Assembly (NCBI GenBank): GCA_030836185.1
Contig: JAURQH010000048.1
Span: 108,433 to 146,773, forward strand
Direction of reading: 5' to 3'
Source of the DNA: Planctomycetota bacterium
GTDB lineage: Bacteria > Planctomycetota > Planctomycetia > Planctomycetales > Planctomycetaceae
Length of the DNA: 38,341 bases
The notes beneath the pieces were generated by a model. That model did no database searches. It was not told the origin of the DNA and saw only the letters and a program-made list of their open reading frames with translations. This document shows positions 24,016 through 33,235 of the stretch, piece after piece (position 1 is the stretch's first letter; every line of letters begins with the position of its first letter). Made by a program: the position numbers and the translations under genes.

Positions 24016-26439
24016 ATGACTTTTTTGAATGCCGCAATTCTGTTCGGCCTCGGACTGACCGCAATTCCGGTCATTCTGCATCTCTTATTGCGCAATCAGC
24101 CCAAGAAACTTCCGTTTCCGGCATTACGGCTGTTGATGCAAACCAAAAAATCCAATACACGACGACTCAAACTCAAACACTTATGGCTCCTACTACTCCG
24201 CATCTTACTCATTGCGTTGATCGTACTGGCATTGGCACGGCCAACATTACCGGCTGCAGATTACTCCCTCACCGGGGGGGATTACTTTCGATTGGGCCTC
24301 ATTCTGGTACTCGCCATCATTGCCGACCGTGTGATGGCGCGTCTTGGAAATCAAAAACCGTTATCCTCCTCAGTACTCCGATCACGACAAGCCACGTTTC
24401 GTAGCCTTATAGGAGTCACGTCATTTGTCTTGCTCCTTCTATTGTTCTTGTGGCCATACGGGTCTCGAATCACGGCACAGTGGAAAGATCCTCAATCACC
24501 CATTCAGGAAAATTTCCCGGTCTCTGCAGTTTTGTTATTTGATATTTCGCCAAGTATGGAATATCGGCAACAAAATCTCACCCGCTTGGATGCTTCGCGC
24601 GAAATGGCGGAACAGCTTCTTTCCCGATTGCCAAACGCCAGCCAGCTTTCTGTCACTCACAATGCCTCGAAAGACCCCGCAGTTTTCCTGAGCGATTCAA
24701 CGGCTGCTCGTAACCGCCTCGATCAATTGCAAATCAGTGAACTGACAGAAACACTCGACCGTCGAGTGAAAGCGGCCATCGACTTGCAAGTGAGGGATCG
24801 TGAACGAACCCTGGAAGAATTAGGAACCTCAGCCGACAGTGCAGGCAATGATCGTTTCATTCGTGAAATCTACATTTTCACAGACATGTCCGCGAACGAC
24901 TGGCGCCTGTCTGCTTCTCAATCCCTCCAAAAGCAGATGGAAGACAACCCGTGGTTGGCAGTTTACCTGATCGATGTCAGTTCGATCAGTTCTCGCAACA
25001 TGACATTGGCTCATCCGAAACTGTCTGCCGAAAAAGTGGCCTTCAATTCCACACTCGTCATACGCACCGAACTACTTTCGACAGAGATCAACAACGACCA
25101 TCAAACGGTGGAATTATTCGTTCTGGACGCAGCGGGAGAACTGGTCAAACAAGGGCGACAGGATATCTCGCTCTCTGAAGAGGGTGGGGCAGTGGTTGAG
25201 TTCCCGCTGAAGGCTCAACAGCCCGGATTTCTCAGCGGAGAATTACGACTCGTCTCCTCCGACCCACTCAACTTTGATAACGTCCGCTATTTCACAGTCG
25301 ATGTCACCGAACCCTCACGAGTTCTGGTTGTTTCCAACGATTTATCTCGGCGAGAATTGTTTTCAACCATGCTCAAAAAACTTCGGTACAAAGTTTCCGA
25401 ACAACCTCCCGCAGCACTCGATAACGTGGAACTACCGAATTTCGATATTATCTGCTTGTTGAGTGCCCAGGAAATCTCGACAACCGCCTGGTCTCGTTTG
25501 GAAAATTTTGTCGAGACAGGTGGCGGACTCTTCGTTTCTTTGGGCCAGAAAACCATTAAATCCAGCAGTTATCTCAATTCGGTGTCGGCAAAAAAATTGT
25601 TACCCGGCTTGCCGGCGGCTTTCCTGAAATTTACACCTCCCGAATTTCTGGATTTTAGTAGGAACGAACATCCTCTGGTCGAAAAAGCGGACGAATTGCT
25701 CGTACCGGATGGATTCGCGGGAGCCGAGATTCGTCGATGGTGGAAAGTTGATGTCGCAGAGGACGCGCGGACGATTTTGTCATACACGAAATCTGCTCAA
25801 ACGCCGGCTCTACTGGAACGCACCGTCGGACGTGGCCGAGTTCTGATGTTGACGACCTCAATTGAGCCGGGAGACTGGAACGACCTATTTTATTCAGGCC
25901 CCGCGTTTTTCATTCTCTCCGACCTGATGCTGCAGTCACTTCGCCCGCGAGACATGCTGTCACACAATTTACAAGTGGGTGCGTCTGCCGTTATTCCTCT
26001 AACTCGAAACCGTGAGTTCAACCAGTATTTGTTTCGCACTCCGGGACTCGAACAGACAGGCGGCAACATTGAACCCCGAGCCGAGCAATTACCGCTTGGC
26101 CAATTGGAGCAGGCTGGACATTATGATTTTCGTTCCAAACCGAACGGATACCGCACAGTCTTCTCTGCCAACATCACCGAGTCAGAATCGGATTTGACTC
26201 GTTTGACCGACGCCGACTTAACGGACCTCTTTGGAGAAGGGCGTTATGGCGTGGCCCGATCACTGGAACAACTTGAACCTGTGGTTCGTAGCCGTCGTTT
26301 AGGACAAGAAGTGGTTCCTCTGTTGGTGATGCTGGCCGCCATACTTTTTGCCTTGGAACAATTGGTTGCCAATCGTTTTTACGAGGATGACCTCTCCGCC
26401 TCTTCCCCCACTTCTCCACCCCTGAAAAAAGTGGCTTAA
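24016..26439 (+). CDS. BatA/VWA-type membrane protein
   Basis: The 807-residue product begins with the BatA N-terminal membrane domain (FLNAAILFGLGLTAIPVILH, then LKLKHLWLLLLRILLIALIV); two more helices follow within the first 150 residues. A von Willebrand factor A domain at about 170-330 carries the metal-binding DxSxS (LLFDISPSME) and a later FTDMSAND. A glutamine-amidotransferase-like region follows (NFDIICLLSAQEISTTAW; FVETGGGLFVSLGQK) and a final helix lies close to the C-terminus. Such proteins act with MoxR ATPases and DUF58 proteins in envelope stress or complex assembly, but those partner genes are not in the window. The next gene starts 19 bases later and has a similar layout. Confidence 0.85.
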   Translation: MTFLNAAILFGLGLTAIPVILHLLLRNQPKKLPFPALRLLMQTKKSNTRRLKLKHLWLLLLRILLIALIVLALARPTLPAADYSLTGGDYFRLGLILVLAIIADRVMARLGNQKPLSSSVLRSRQATFRSLIGVTSFVLLLLLFLWPYGSRITAQWKDPQSPIQENFPVSAVLLFDISPSMEYRQQNLTRLDASREMAEQLLSRLPNASQLSVTHNASKDPAVFLSDSTAARNRLDQLQISELTETLDRRVKAAIDLQVRDRERTLEELGTSADSAGNDRFIREIYIFTDMSANDWRLSASQSLQKQMEDNPWLAVYLIDVSSISSRNMTLAHPKLSAEKVAFNSTLVIRTELLSTEINNDHQTVELFVLDAAGELVKQGRQDISLSEEGGAVVEFPLKAQQPGFLSGELRLVSSDPLNFDNVRYFTVDVTEPSRVLVVSNDLSRRELFSTMLKKLRYKVSEQPPAALDNVELPNFDIICLLSAQEISTTAWSRLENFVETGGGLFVSLGQKTIKSSSYLNSVSAKKLLPGLPAAFLKFTPPEFLDFSRNEHPLVEKADELLVPDGFAGAEIRRWWKVDVAEDARTILSYTKSAQTPALLERTVGRGRVLMLTTSIEPGDWNDLFYSGPAFFILSDLMLQSLRPRDMLSHNLQVGASAVIPLTRNREFNQYLFRTPGLEQTGGNIEPRAEQLPLGQLEQAGHYDFRSKPNGYRTVFSANITESESDLTRLTDADLTDLFGEGRYGVARSLEQLEPVVRSRRLGQEVVPLLVMLAAILFALEQLVANRFYEDDLSASSPTSPPLKKVA

Positions 26440-26458
26440 AAGGAATCTCACTGCTGAC

Positions 26459-28732
26459 ATGAAGCTTGTATTCTCTCCCATCATGAGTTGGCCAGTGACG
26501 TTATTGATCGCCGCTGCGCTCGGATTGGTGATCTGGTGGAGTTATCGACCGAAGCTCAAACGCCTCTCGCCGTTGCGGAGTCGATTATTGTTAAGTCTGC
26601 GTGTTGCCTCCCTTCTGGTATTTTTGCTGATGATGTTACGCCCCTCTTTAGAATTCACGTCTAGTGAAACTGAGGGCATGACTCTGATCATTGCTGGCGA
26701 TTCGTCTCGCAGCATGGAAACTCCCGATGGGCTCGGTTCACAATCACGACGACAAGCATTACTCAACACATTGAATGAAAATCAGAAAACACTCGACGAA
26801 CTCTCTGAGAAAGTCACTATTCTCCGATACGATTTTGATGAAACACTGGTGGAACGAGACACGCTGGAACTGTTAACCATCGGAGAACAAACCGCGGTGG
26901 GAGCCAGCTTGGAAGAATTATTACAAGAGACAGGCAACGAACGCGTCGTGGGTGTGCTCCTAATGACAGACGGAGCACAGCGTGCATTTGCGCCTCTGAA
27001 TATCGACCCAAGAACAATCGCGCTGAGGTACGGTGAACAGCGAATCCCCATCCACCCTGTCCCCTTTGGAGGGACCGGACAAAGTGAGAACGCTCTGGAC
27101 TTGGTCGTCGAAGAACTGTTTGTCGATCCGATTGCGTTTGAAAAAACCACCATTCCGGTCACCATCCGCTTGCGAGCATTGGGGGCTGCCGGCCGAAAAG
27201 TCAGAGTCAAACTGTTGGTCGAAGATCGTCGCGCGCGGGCCCCCGGCGATGTGGGAACGATGGGGATCCCCTTGATCACGGGAGATGACCGCCCCGTGAA
27301 AGAAGTCACCATCAACTCGTCAAACGAAGTAAAAACAATCGACTTGAGCTTCACACCTCAAATGACCGGGGAGTTCAAGCTCCGTGTTGAAGCAGAACCT
27401 CTCTCCAAAGAAGTGAAGACCGTCAACAACACTCGGGAGACGATAATTACAGTCCAAAAGGGGGGAATTCGAGTTGCCTATTTACATTCGATTCCTCCAG
27501 AAGCCAAGTTTATCCTCAAAGTGGGAGGCACCGAACAGATCCAGATTGACTCCAACTTGATGTATCTGGGGGTATTACAAAACCGAAACCGCATTCCCGC
27601 TGACTGGTTCGAACCAAATCGGTTTGATGTTTACATGATCGGCGACATTCCCGCAGACTTGCTTACTGACAAACAAATGGCGGCTCTCGCGACACGTGTC
27701 TCGAAAGACGGAGCTGGCTTGATGATGTTGGGCGGTTTACGAAGTTTTGGTCCTGGAGGTTATGCAGGCACACCCTTGGAAAAACTATTGCCCGTCGTCA
27801 TGAAAGAAGCAGAAAAGTCAGACGGACGTGTTGCCCCCGATTTGCATTATTTCCAAGACATGAAAATGCGACCCACACCACGTGGACGATCTCATTACCT
27901 CATGCGACTTGATAACTCGAGAAACCCGGCAGAAATTTGGACGAAACTTCCTCCCCTCCAAAAAGCGAATAAACTCGAAGCACGCCACGCACTGGTCGAA
28001 GTGCTTGCGGAAAGTGAAAATCGTGCTCCACTGTTATTTGCCCATGAATTCGGACGAGCACGCGTGTTGGCTTTCGCCGGGGATACAACTTGGTTATGGC
28101 ATTTGAATGGTTTTCAACAAGAGCACACACGTTTTTGGCAACAGGTCATCTTATGGCTGTCACGCAAAGAATTCGACAGCGACTCTTCCGTCTGGGCGCG
28201 TGTCGATCCCCGAAACTTTCGCCAGGGGCAACGTGTTCCGATCACTTTTGGTGCTCGCAAAGATCGAGGAGAGCCATTGGCCGATGCCAAATTTCAGGTG
28301 ACGGTGAAAACTCCCGATGGCCAAGAGTTCTCACCCCCACTCCAAGGAATAGGGGGAGAACGCAGGCTCGAAGTCACTGACACCAACCAACCGGGTGACT
28401 ATTGGATCAAAGTTGAGGCGACGAGGGATGGACAGCCGGTCGGCCCCACCGCGTGGACACGTTTTCTGATCGATGCCGGTGATCCTGAACTCGACAACCC
28501 CGCAGCCGACTACCAATTGCTCGAAGAAATTGCCAAGTTGAGCGGTGGATCGATGATTCCTCCCGGCGATCTCGACGATTATTTGAAACAACTGCAAAAC
28601 GAACGATTACCAAATCTGGAATTAACCGAAATTCACAAAACCTCCTTGTGGGACAACAGTTACGTGATGATGATGTTTGTATTGTTCCTCTCTTCAGAAT
28701 GGTTCCTGCGCAAGAAGAGTGGCTTGGTTTAA
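26459..28732 (+). CDS. VWA/glutamine-amidotransferase-like membrane protein
   Basis: The 757-residue product has two N-terminal helices (VTLLIAAALGLVIWWSY; LRVASLLVFLLMMLRPSL) and then a VWA-like domain with a metal-site DSSRS and VGVLLMTDGAQRAF. An immunoglobulin-like region (VKEVTINSSNEVKTIDLSF) precedes a class I glutamine-amidotransferase-like fold (FDVYMIGDIPADLL; GLMMLGGLRSFGPGGYAG) that appears to lack the nucleophilic Cys, as usual for this family. A last helix (YVMMMFVLFLSSEWFLRKK) anchors the C-terminus. It is the second gene of the 24-32 kb membrane cluster and is partly paralogous in architecture to the first, which suggests a paired complex. Its exact role is unknown. Confidence 0.83.
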   Translation: MKLVFSPIMSWPVTLLIAAALGLVIWWSYRPKLKRLSPLRSRLLLSLRVASLLVFLLMMLRPSLEFTSSETEGMTLIIAGDSSRSMETPDGLGSQSRRQALLNTLNENQKTLDELSEKVTILRYDFDETLVERDTLELLTIGEQTAVGASLEELLQETGNERVVGVLLMTDGAQRAFAPLNIDPRTIALRYGEQRIPIHPVPFGGTGQSENALDLVVEELFVDPIAFEKTTIPVTIRLRALGAAGRKVRVKLLVEDRRARAPGDVGTMGIPLITGDDRPVKEVTINSSNEVKTIDLSFTPQMTGEFKLRVEAEPLSKEVKTVNNTRETIITVQKGGIRVAYLHSIPPEAKFILKVGGTEQIQIDSNLMYLGVLQNRNRIPADWFEPNRFDVYMIGDIPADLLTDKQMAALATRVSKDGAGLMMLGGLRSFGPGGYAGTPLEKLLPVVMKEAEKSDGRVAPDLHYFQDMKMRPTPRGRSHYLMRLDNSRNPAEIWTKLPPLQKANKLEARHALVEVLAESENRAPLLFAHEFGRARVLAFAGDTTWLWHLNGFQQEHTRFWQQVILWLSRKEFDSDSSVWARVDPRNFRQGQRVPITFGARKDRGEPLADAKFQVTVKTPDGQEFSPPLQGIGGERRLEVTDTNQPGDYWIKVEATRDGQPVGPTAWTRFLIDAGDPELDNPAADYQLLEEIAKLSGGSMIPPGDLDDYLKQLQNERLPNLELTEIHKTSLWDNSYVMMMFVLFLSSEWFLRKKSGLV

Positions 28733-28819
28733 CGGTTCGTTGGGAACTCTTGTCCTTTCCTTGGCGTCTTTGTCGATAGAATGAACATGATTCATTAAAC
28801 ATCGGAAATCTGGTATTTC

Positions 28820-31800
28820 ATGTCATCCACAGCACCCTCCAAATCTTCTTCCAAGTATGTCGAGTACGATGAATTCGTCGACTACCAGTTAGAAAAAACG
28901 CGCAGTGAGATTAAGTGGAACGATGTGCTCACCACAATGGCCGGCATTGCCGCACTCACTCTCGCCTACCTGTTTGTGTTCACGATGCTAGACCACTGGG
29001 TCATTGACGGGGGCTTCACACGTTTAACACGAGCCTTGCTTTTATTCTCATTGGTCATCGTCAGCGTCGGATGGGTGATCTGGAAAATTGTTATCCCCTG
29101 GTGGCGCAAAGTACATGCCTTGTTTGCCGCTCGTATGATTGAAGAACACGTTCCCGAATTGAAAAGTAATCTCCTCAATTTAATCGATCTCGAAGCAGCC
29201 GGACACAAACCAAATCCCTCGATTCTCAAAGCGATGGAAAAGCGATCAGCCGTCGAACTTTCAAAAGTCGATATGGAGAATGTGATTGATCGTCGGCAGC
29301 TCTTACGAATTTGTATCATTCTGCTCGGAGTCGTCGTTCTCTTTTGCCTGTATGCGTTGTTCAGCCCGAAACCAATTTCGTTTCTGCGACCTCTCACAAT
29401 CGCCAATGTCCCGGTCGCAACGCAGACGCGAATCGTGGAAGTCAAACCGGGTGATATCTCGGTTCTCGCACGCCGATCGTTGCCTGTAACGGTCACTCTG
29501 CGAGACAAAATACCGGATCGAGTCCTGTTCCATTACACGACGGACGACGAATCATTTGTGAACGAACAGTTGGAGATGCAACTCAATGAAGAGAAAGAGG
29601 GCGAGTATCTGTTGATGTTTGCAGGGGAGAACGGAGAAGGCATCGGCCAGAAAACAACCTATTATGTCACTGCCGGCGATGCCCGTTCTGAGACTTTCAC
29701 GATTGAAGTGCAACAAGTTCCCACGGCGACCATCGAGCGGATTGAATACCGATATCCAGATTATATGGAACTGGAGCCACGGTCACAGTTCATCGGAGCT
29801 ATTGATGCCTGGGAAGGAACTGAGGTTTTTCTGGACGCCCGCATCGGGAATGATGTTCCCGTAAAGTCGGCGGTTGTGCAGTTTGTTGATTCGGGTCAAA
29901 GCTCAACGGGATACGAAGAAGTTCCACTAACAGTGATTGATGGGAATCGCTTGCAAGGTTCTTGGAAACTGGAATTTCGCAATGACGGAACCTACGCGCG
30001 AGAGTATCGAATTTTGTGCAAATCGGAAGCGGGAGTCAGTGAAGATGATCCTCCCGCATATCCTATTCTTATCCGGCCCGACACAGCCCCCGAAGTAGGA
30101 TTCGTTGATCCCTCGGGAGACATCGAACGCCCTGCAAATGCAGTCGTTCCGTTAGTCTACAAAGCCAGAGATCCAGATTTTCAACTCCGGTATGTGACAC
30201 TTCGCGTGGAAAAAGATGGGGAAGAGTTGCAGAGCTATCAACTCTTCGAGGGACAACAGAAAGCGGTCGCGGATCGATTTCGCTGGGACCTGAATTCGTT
30301 GAGACTCCAGCCGGGAGATATCGTCAGCTTCGCACTGGAAGCTCGTGACAACAAGCAACCTTTTGGAAATCGTCGTTCCTCACAACCACTCAAACTGACC
30401 ATCACGGCTCCAGCCGAGCCAGAAGCCCTCGAAGAACAACTGCGCAAAGAGGAAGCCGAACAGGAACCGCAACTAAAAGACGAACAACAAGATGCCGCGG
30501 AACAGAACGGCGAAGAAGGTGGTGAAGAATCTGGCGACAATACCTCTGAAGAGGGGACAGAAGAGACAGAAGCCAATAACTCAAAAGATAACAAAAGTGG
30601 TCAGCCCAAAGGGGACCAACCGAACGACCAAAACTCAGACCCGCAGAACAAACAACCAGCCGACGAACCACAAGAAGGAGACAATCCGACTCCCGAGGGT
30701 CAACCAGAAGCAGAGCCATCTGATACTGACGGCATGAACGATGAATCTGAAATGCCAGAAACTCTCGAAGAAAACGGGAAACAGGACGGCGAACCGAACA
30801 CCTTGAAGAATGACGGCACCGACGATGCCGAGGCTCTCGAAAAAATCATCAAGGATCAAAAAGAGAAGGGGGACCAAGCATCGGGGTCTGGTGAGAGTGG
30901 CGAAGAACAAACCGGTGAAGAGGGTGGCTCAGGCGCAGAAATGCCCGACGACAAAGCCTCCTACGATCCGGCTCAACCCGGAACCGGAAACGGTGCCAAC
31001 AAAAAAACCGAGAAGCCGGACGATCCCAAGAATCCCGGCAACAAAGGAGATGCACCCGCGAATGATGGGACGGGTGAAGAAAGCGAAGGCTCTGGTGACG
31101 AGAAACGTCCCGGTGACCCTAATGCGAAAGGGACTGGGACTCCTGAAGAAAATGCCGACCCAAAAAACTCCACCAAAACTAACGACCCCGACAACATTAA
31201 ACGAAAAGACGGCACTGATCCGAGTACGGCTCCTTCCGAAGATCCTCAAAGTTCAGACAATCCCAAAAAAGAAAACACCGATCAACCTTCGGACCGACCT
31301 CCCAACGCAGGCGAAGAAAAGGGAAACCCGAACAGTCCCGGCGCAAAAACTCAACCAGATGGACCGGATCGACTCGATCCGGCTGATGGCGACCCAAAAG
31401 GACAACGCTCGAAAAAACCTGATTCGGGAGAGACCGGAAGTTCTCAACAAGCCTCTGATGGTCAAAAAGGCGGCACCGAAAAAGGAAACGGCGAAAGCAC
31501 AGATAAACCAGGTCACACAGAAGAGAATCCCGAAGGGAAACCGGGTGGCAAGCCGGGAGAACCGATGTCTGATCAAAAACAATCAGGTGAAGGGAAACCG
31601 GGAGGCGAGAAATCATCGGGCGGTGAAGGGAAAGGTGAATCTTCTGGAAAAGGGGCGGGCAGCGGAGAAGGGAAAGAAAATCCAAAAGGTGAACTGGAGG
31701 AAGGTTCTGCGGGAGGTTCAGGTAAACAACCCGGCACAAACGGTGGTGGAGCCGGTTCAAGTGAAGCAGGTTCAAGCAGTGGAACCTCAAGTCCAGGAAC

Positions 31801-32191
31801 GTCTGAAGAACAAAATCTCGATCACGCCAAACAAGCCGCCGATCTTGTATTGAAACGGCTGGAACAACAACTGGAACGGGGAGAAGTCAGCGACGAACTT
31901 CTCAAAGAACTCGGTTGGTCCGAAGGGCAGATGCGCGCGTTTGCAGACCGAATGCGACATCAACTCGCACAGAATCGAGAAGAACTAACGAGCGAAGAAC
32001 AAATACGACAACGTCAGTTCGAAGAGATGCTGAAAAACATGAACTTCCAACCCAAAGAGGAAACGTCACAAAGTAATAATTCTCAGCCCGGTCGGGCGAC
32101 TCGGAGTTTCGGCAGCCGAAACATTCCTGTCCCCATCGAATACCGAGATGCGTACGAATCATTCACACGTGAACTGGGTCGCAAGAAGTAG
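28820..32191 (+). CDS. Large DUF4175-like membrane protein with disordered Glu/Gly/Pro/Lys-rich region
   Basis: The 1123-residue product has three membrane helices in its first 180 residues (near 37-60, 70-92 and 158-178), then several beta-rich domains to about residue 530 (for example PTATIERIEYRYPDYME). A low-complexity region of about 450 residues follows, rich in Asp, Glu, Gly, Pro, Ser and Lys. The C-terminal 130 residues are helical and charged (QAADLVLKRLEQQLERGEVS). This layout resembles DUF4175-type proteins encoded with Bat/VWA genes. The disordered region could be an envelope-spanning or binding linker; that is a guess. It is the last gene of the cluster. The low-complexity DNA also produces long false frames on both strands. 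Confidence 0.83.
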   Translation: MSSTAPSKSSSKYVEYDEFVDYQLEKTRSEIKWNDVLTTMAGIAALTLAYLFVFTMLDHWVIDGGFTRLTRALLLFSLVIVSVGWVIWKIVIPWWRKVHALFAARMIEEHVPELKSNLLNLIDLEAAGHKPNPSILKAMEKRSAVELSKVDMENVIDRRQLLRICIILLGVVVLFCLYALFSPKPISFLRPLTIANVPVATQTRIVEVKPGDISVLARRSLPVTVTLRDKIPDRVLFHYTTDDESFVNEQLEMQLNEEKEGEYLLMFAGENGEGIGQKTTYYVTAGDARSETFTIEVQQVPTATIERIEYRYPDYMELEPRSQFIGAIDAWEGTEVFLDARIGNDVPVKSAVVQFVDSGQSSTGYEEVPLTVIDGNRLQGSWKLEFRNDGTYAREYRILCKSEAGVSEDDPPAYPILIRPDTAPEVGFVDPSGDIERPANAVVPLVYKARDPDFQLRYVTLRVEKDGEELQSYQLFEGQQKAVADRFRWDLNSLRLQPGDIVSFALEARDNKQPFGNRRSSQPLKLTITAPAEPEALEEQLRKEEAEQEPQLKDEQQDAAEQNGEEGGEESGDNTSEEGTEETEANNSKDNKSGQPKGDQPNDQNSDPQNKQPADEPQEGDNPTPEGQPEAEPSDTDGMNDESEMPETLEENGKQDGEPNTLKNDGTDDAEALEKIIKDQKEKGDQASGSGESGEEQTGEEGGSGAEMPDDKASYDPAQPGTGNGANKKTEKPDDPKNPGNKGDAPANDGTGEESEGSGDEKRPGDPNAKGTGTPEENADPKNSTKTNDPDNIKRKDGTDPSTAPSEDPQSSDNPKKENTDQPSDRPPNAGEEKGNPNSPGAKTQPDGPDRLDPADGDPKGQRSKKPDSGETGSSQQASDGQKGGTEKGNGESTDKPGHTEENPEGKPGGKPGEPMSDQKQSGEGKPGGEKSSGGEGKGESSGKGAGSGEGKENPKGELEEGSAGGSGKQPGTNGGGAGSSEAGSSSGTSSPGTSEEQNLDHAKQAADLVLKRLEQQLERGEVSDELLKELGWSEGQMRAFADRMRHQLAQNREELTSEEQIRQRQFEEMLKNMNFQPKEETSQSNNSQPGRATRSFGSRNIPVPIEYRDAYESFTRELGRKK

Positions 32192-32256
32192 TGACGCATC
32201 GAGACTCAGCAATGCCCCGTATTCTTTTGCTAGCCTGTCTCTCATTGACAGCCGAT

Positions 32257-33108
32257 CTACTCTCGTCCCGGTTTCGGCAACTCGTGAGCTTCGACGATCC
32301 GGCTGTAGAATTCCGGGCGACGGTCGGCGAGTCGATCAATTGAATGCTTGCCGGGGATACGTTCCACTCGTTTCTTGCGAGCTGCTGCCGGATCAATATC
32401 GGCATAGAGAATCGCTTCGTCACGATGATTGGCGACTGCTAAAGTTTCTCCGGCAACACCACAGATGCGACTTTGACCAATGAAATCATAACCTCGCTCA
32501 TGACCAACACGATTGACGGCAGCGTAATAGACACCATTCTCCATGGCGCGAGTGTTAATCGCATGCTCGGCAACATGCTCGGCTCCTGGCGGCCAATTCG
32601 TGGGAAGCGCAATTAAATCAGCACCTAACAAAGTCAGCTCGCGTGACGACTCTGGAAACGCAGAGTCGTAACAGATATTGAGCCCCACCTTGAGATCTTC
32701 CCCATCGACGACATCAAAGGGCCGATCTCCGAACGTCGAGAACTGATCGACGCCTAAAAATGGCAGATGCACCTTGCGATAGGCTCCCAACAAACCAGTC
32801 CCAGTCACCATCACCGCTGCGTTAAAAACACCGTTCTCTCCCTCTGGCTCCAACATCCCAAAAATAGCCATGCCACCAAAATCGGCACACGCATCAACCA
32901 TTGCCTGCACACTCGGCCCTGGAATTGGTTCCGCAAATTGACGGGCTTCTTCGAGAGAATCAAAACAGTAGCCCGTTAATGCGCACTCCGGGAAGACGGT
33001 CAGGTCTGCTCCCGCTGCACGTGTTTCTTTGAGCCGTGCGATCATCTTGTCGAGATTTTCGCTGACTCTTCCGATTTTCACATCCATTTGTACGCCGGCA
33101 ATTTTCAT
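32257..33108 (-). CDS. Carbon-nitrogen hydrolase (nitrilase superfamily)
   Basis: The 283-residue product has the complete Glu-Lys-Cys catalytic triad of the family: Glu41 in FPECALTGY, Lys112 in YRKVHLP and Cys146 in NICYDSAFPE. The length is normal for an amidase or N-carbamoylase-type member. Substrates could be omega-amides, N-carbamoyl amino acids or similar; the sequence does not decide. I placed the start at the ATG at 33108 (MKIAGVQMD), where the family fold begins, not at 33141. It converges with the large membrane protein gene at its 3' end and is divergent from the sulfatase gene, so it is probably transcribed alone. Confidence 0.9.
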   Translation of the reverse strand: MKIAGVQMDVKIGRVSENLDKMIARLKETRAAGADLTVFPECALTGYCFDSLEEARQFAEPIPGPSVQAMVDACADFGGMAIFGMLEPEGENGVFNAAVMVTGTGLLGAYRKVHLPFLGVDQFSTFGDRPFDVVDGEDLKVGLNICYDSAFPESSRELTLLGADLIALPTNWPPGAEHVAEHAINTRAMENGVYYAAVNRVGHERGYDFIGQSRICGVAGETLAVANHRDEAILYADIDPAAARKKRVERIPGKHSIDRLADRRPEFYSRIVEAHELPKPGRE

Positions 33109-33235
33109 CGATCTCTCACACATTCGTTTCAGGGCTTGCAATTGGGGCTTATCTCATTGAAAGATAGAGAAAGTACCAATCGGTCGGGTTCACCACACAC
33201 CAAAGAACTTTTGGCTTTCCCTGAAGGATACACAA

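Noticed and set aside
30810-31853. A 347-codon frame overlapping the disordered part of the large membrane protein
   Set aside because: It is a Lys/Arg/Pro-rich shadow of the low-complexity coding DNA, with no ribosome-binding site or family match; long reverse-strand frames there have the same cause.
32212-32343. A 43-codon frame with a hydrophobic start between two convergent genes
   Set aside because: It overlaps the 3' end of the nitrilase gene and its second half is the complement of that gene; at most a truncated signal-peptide remnant.
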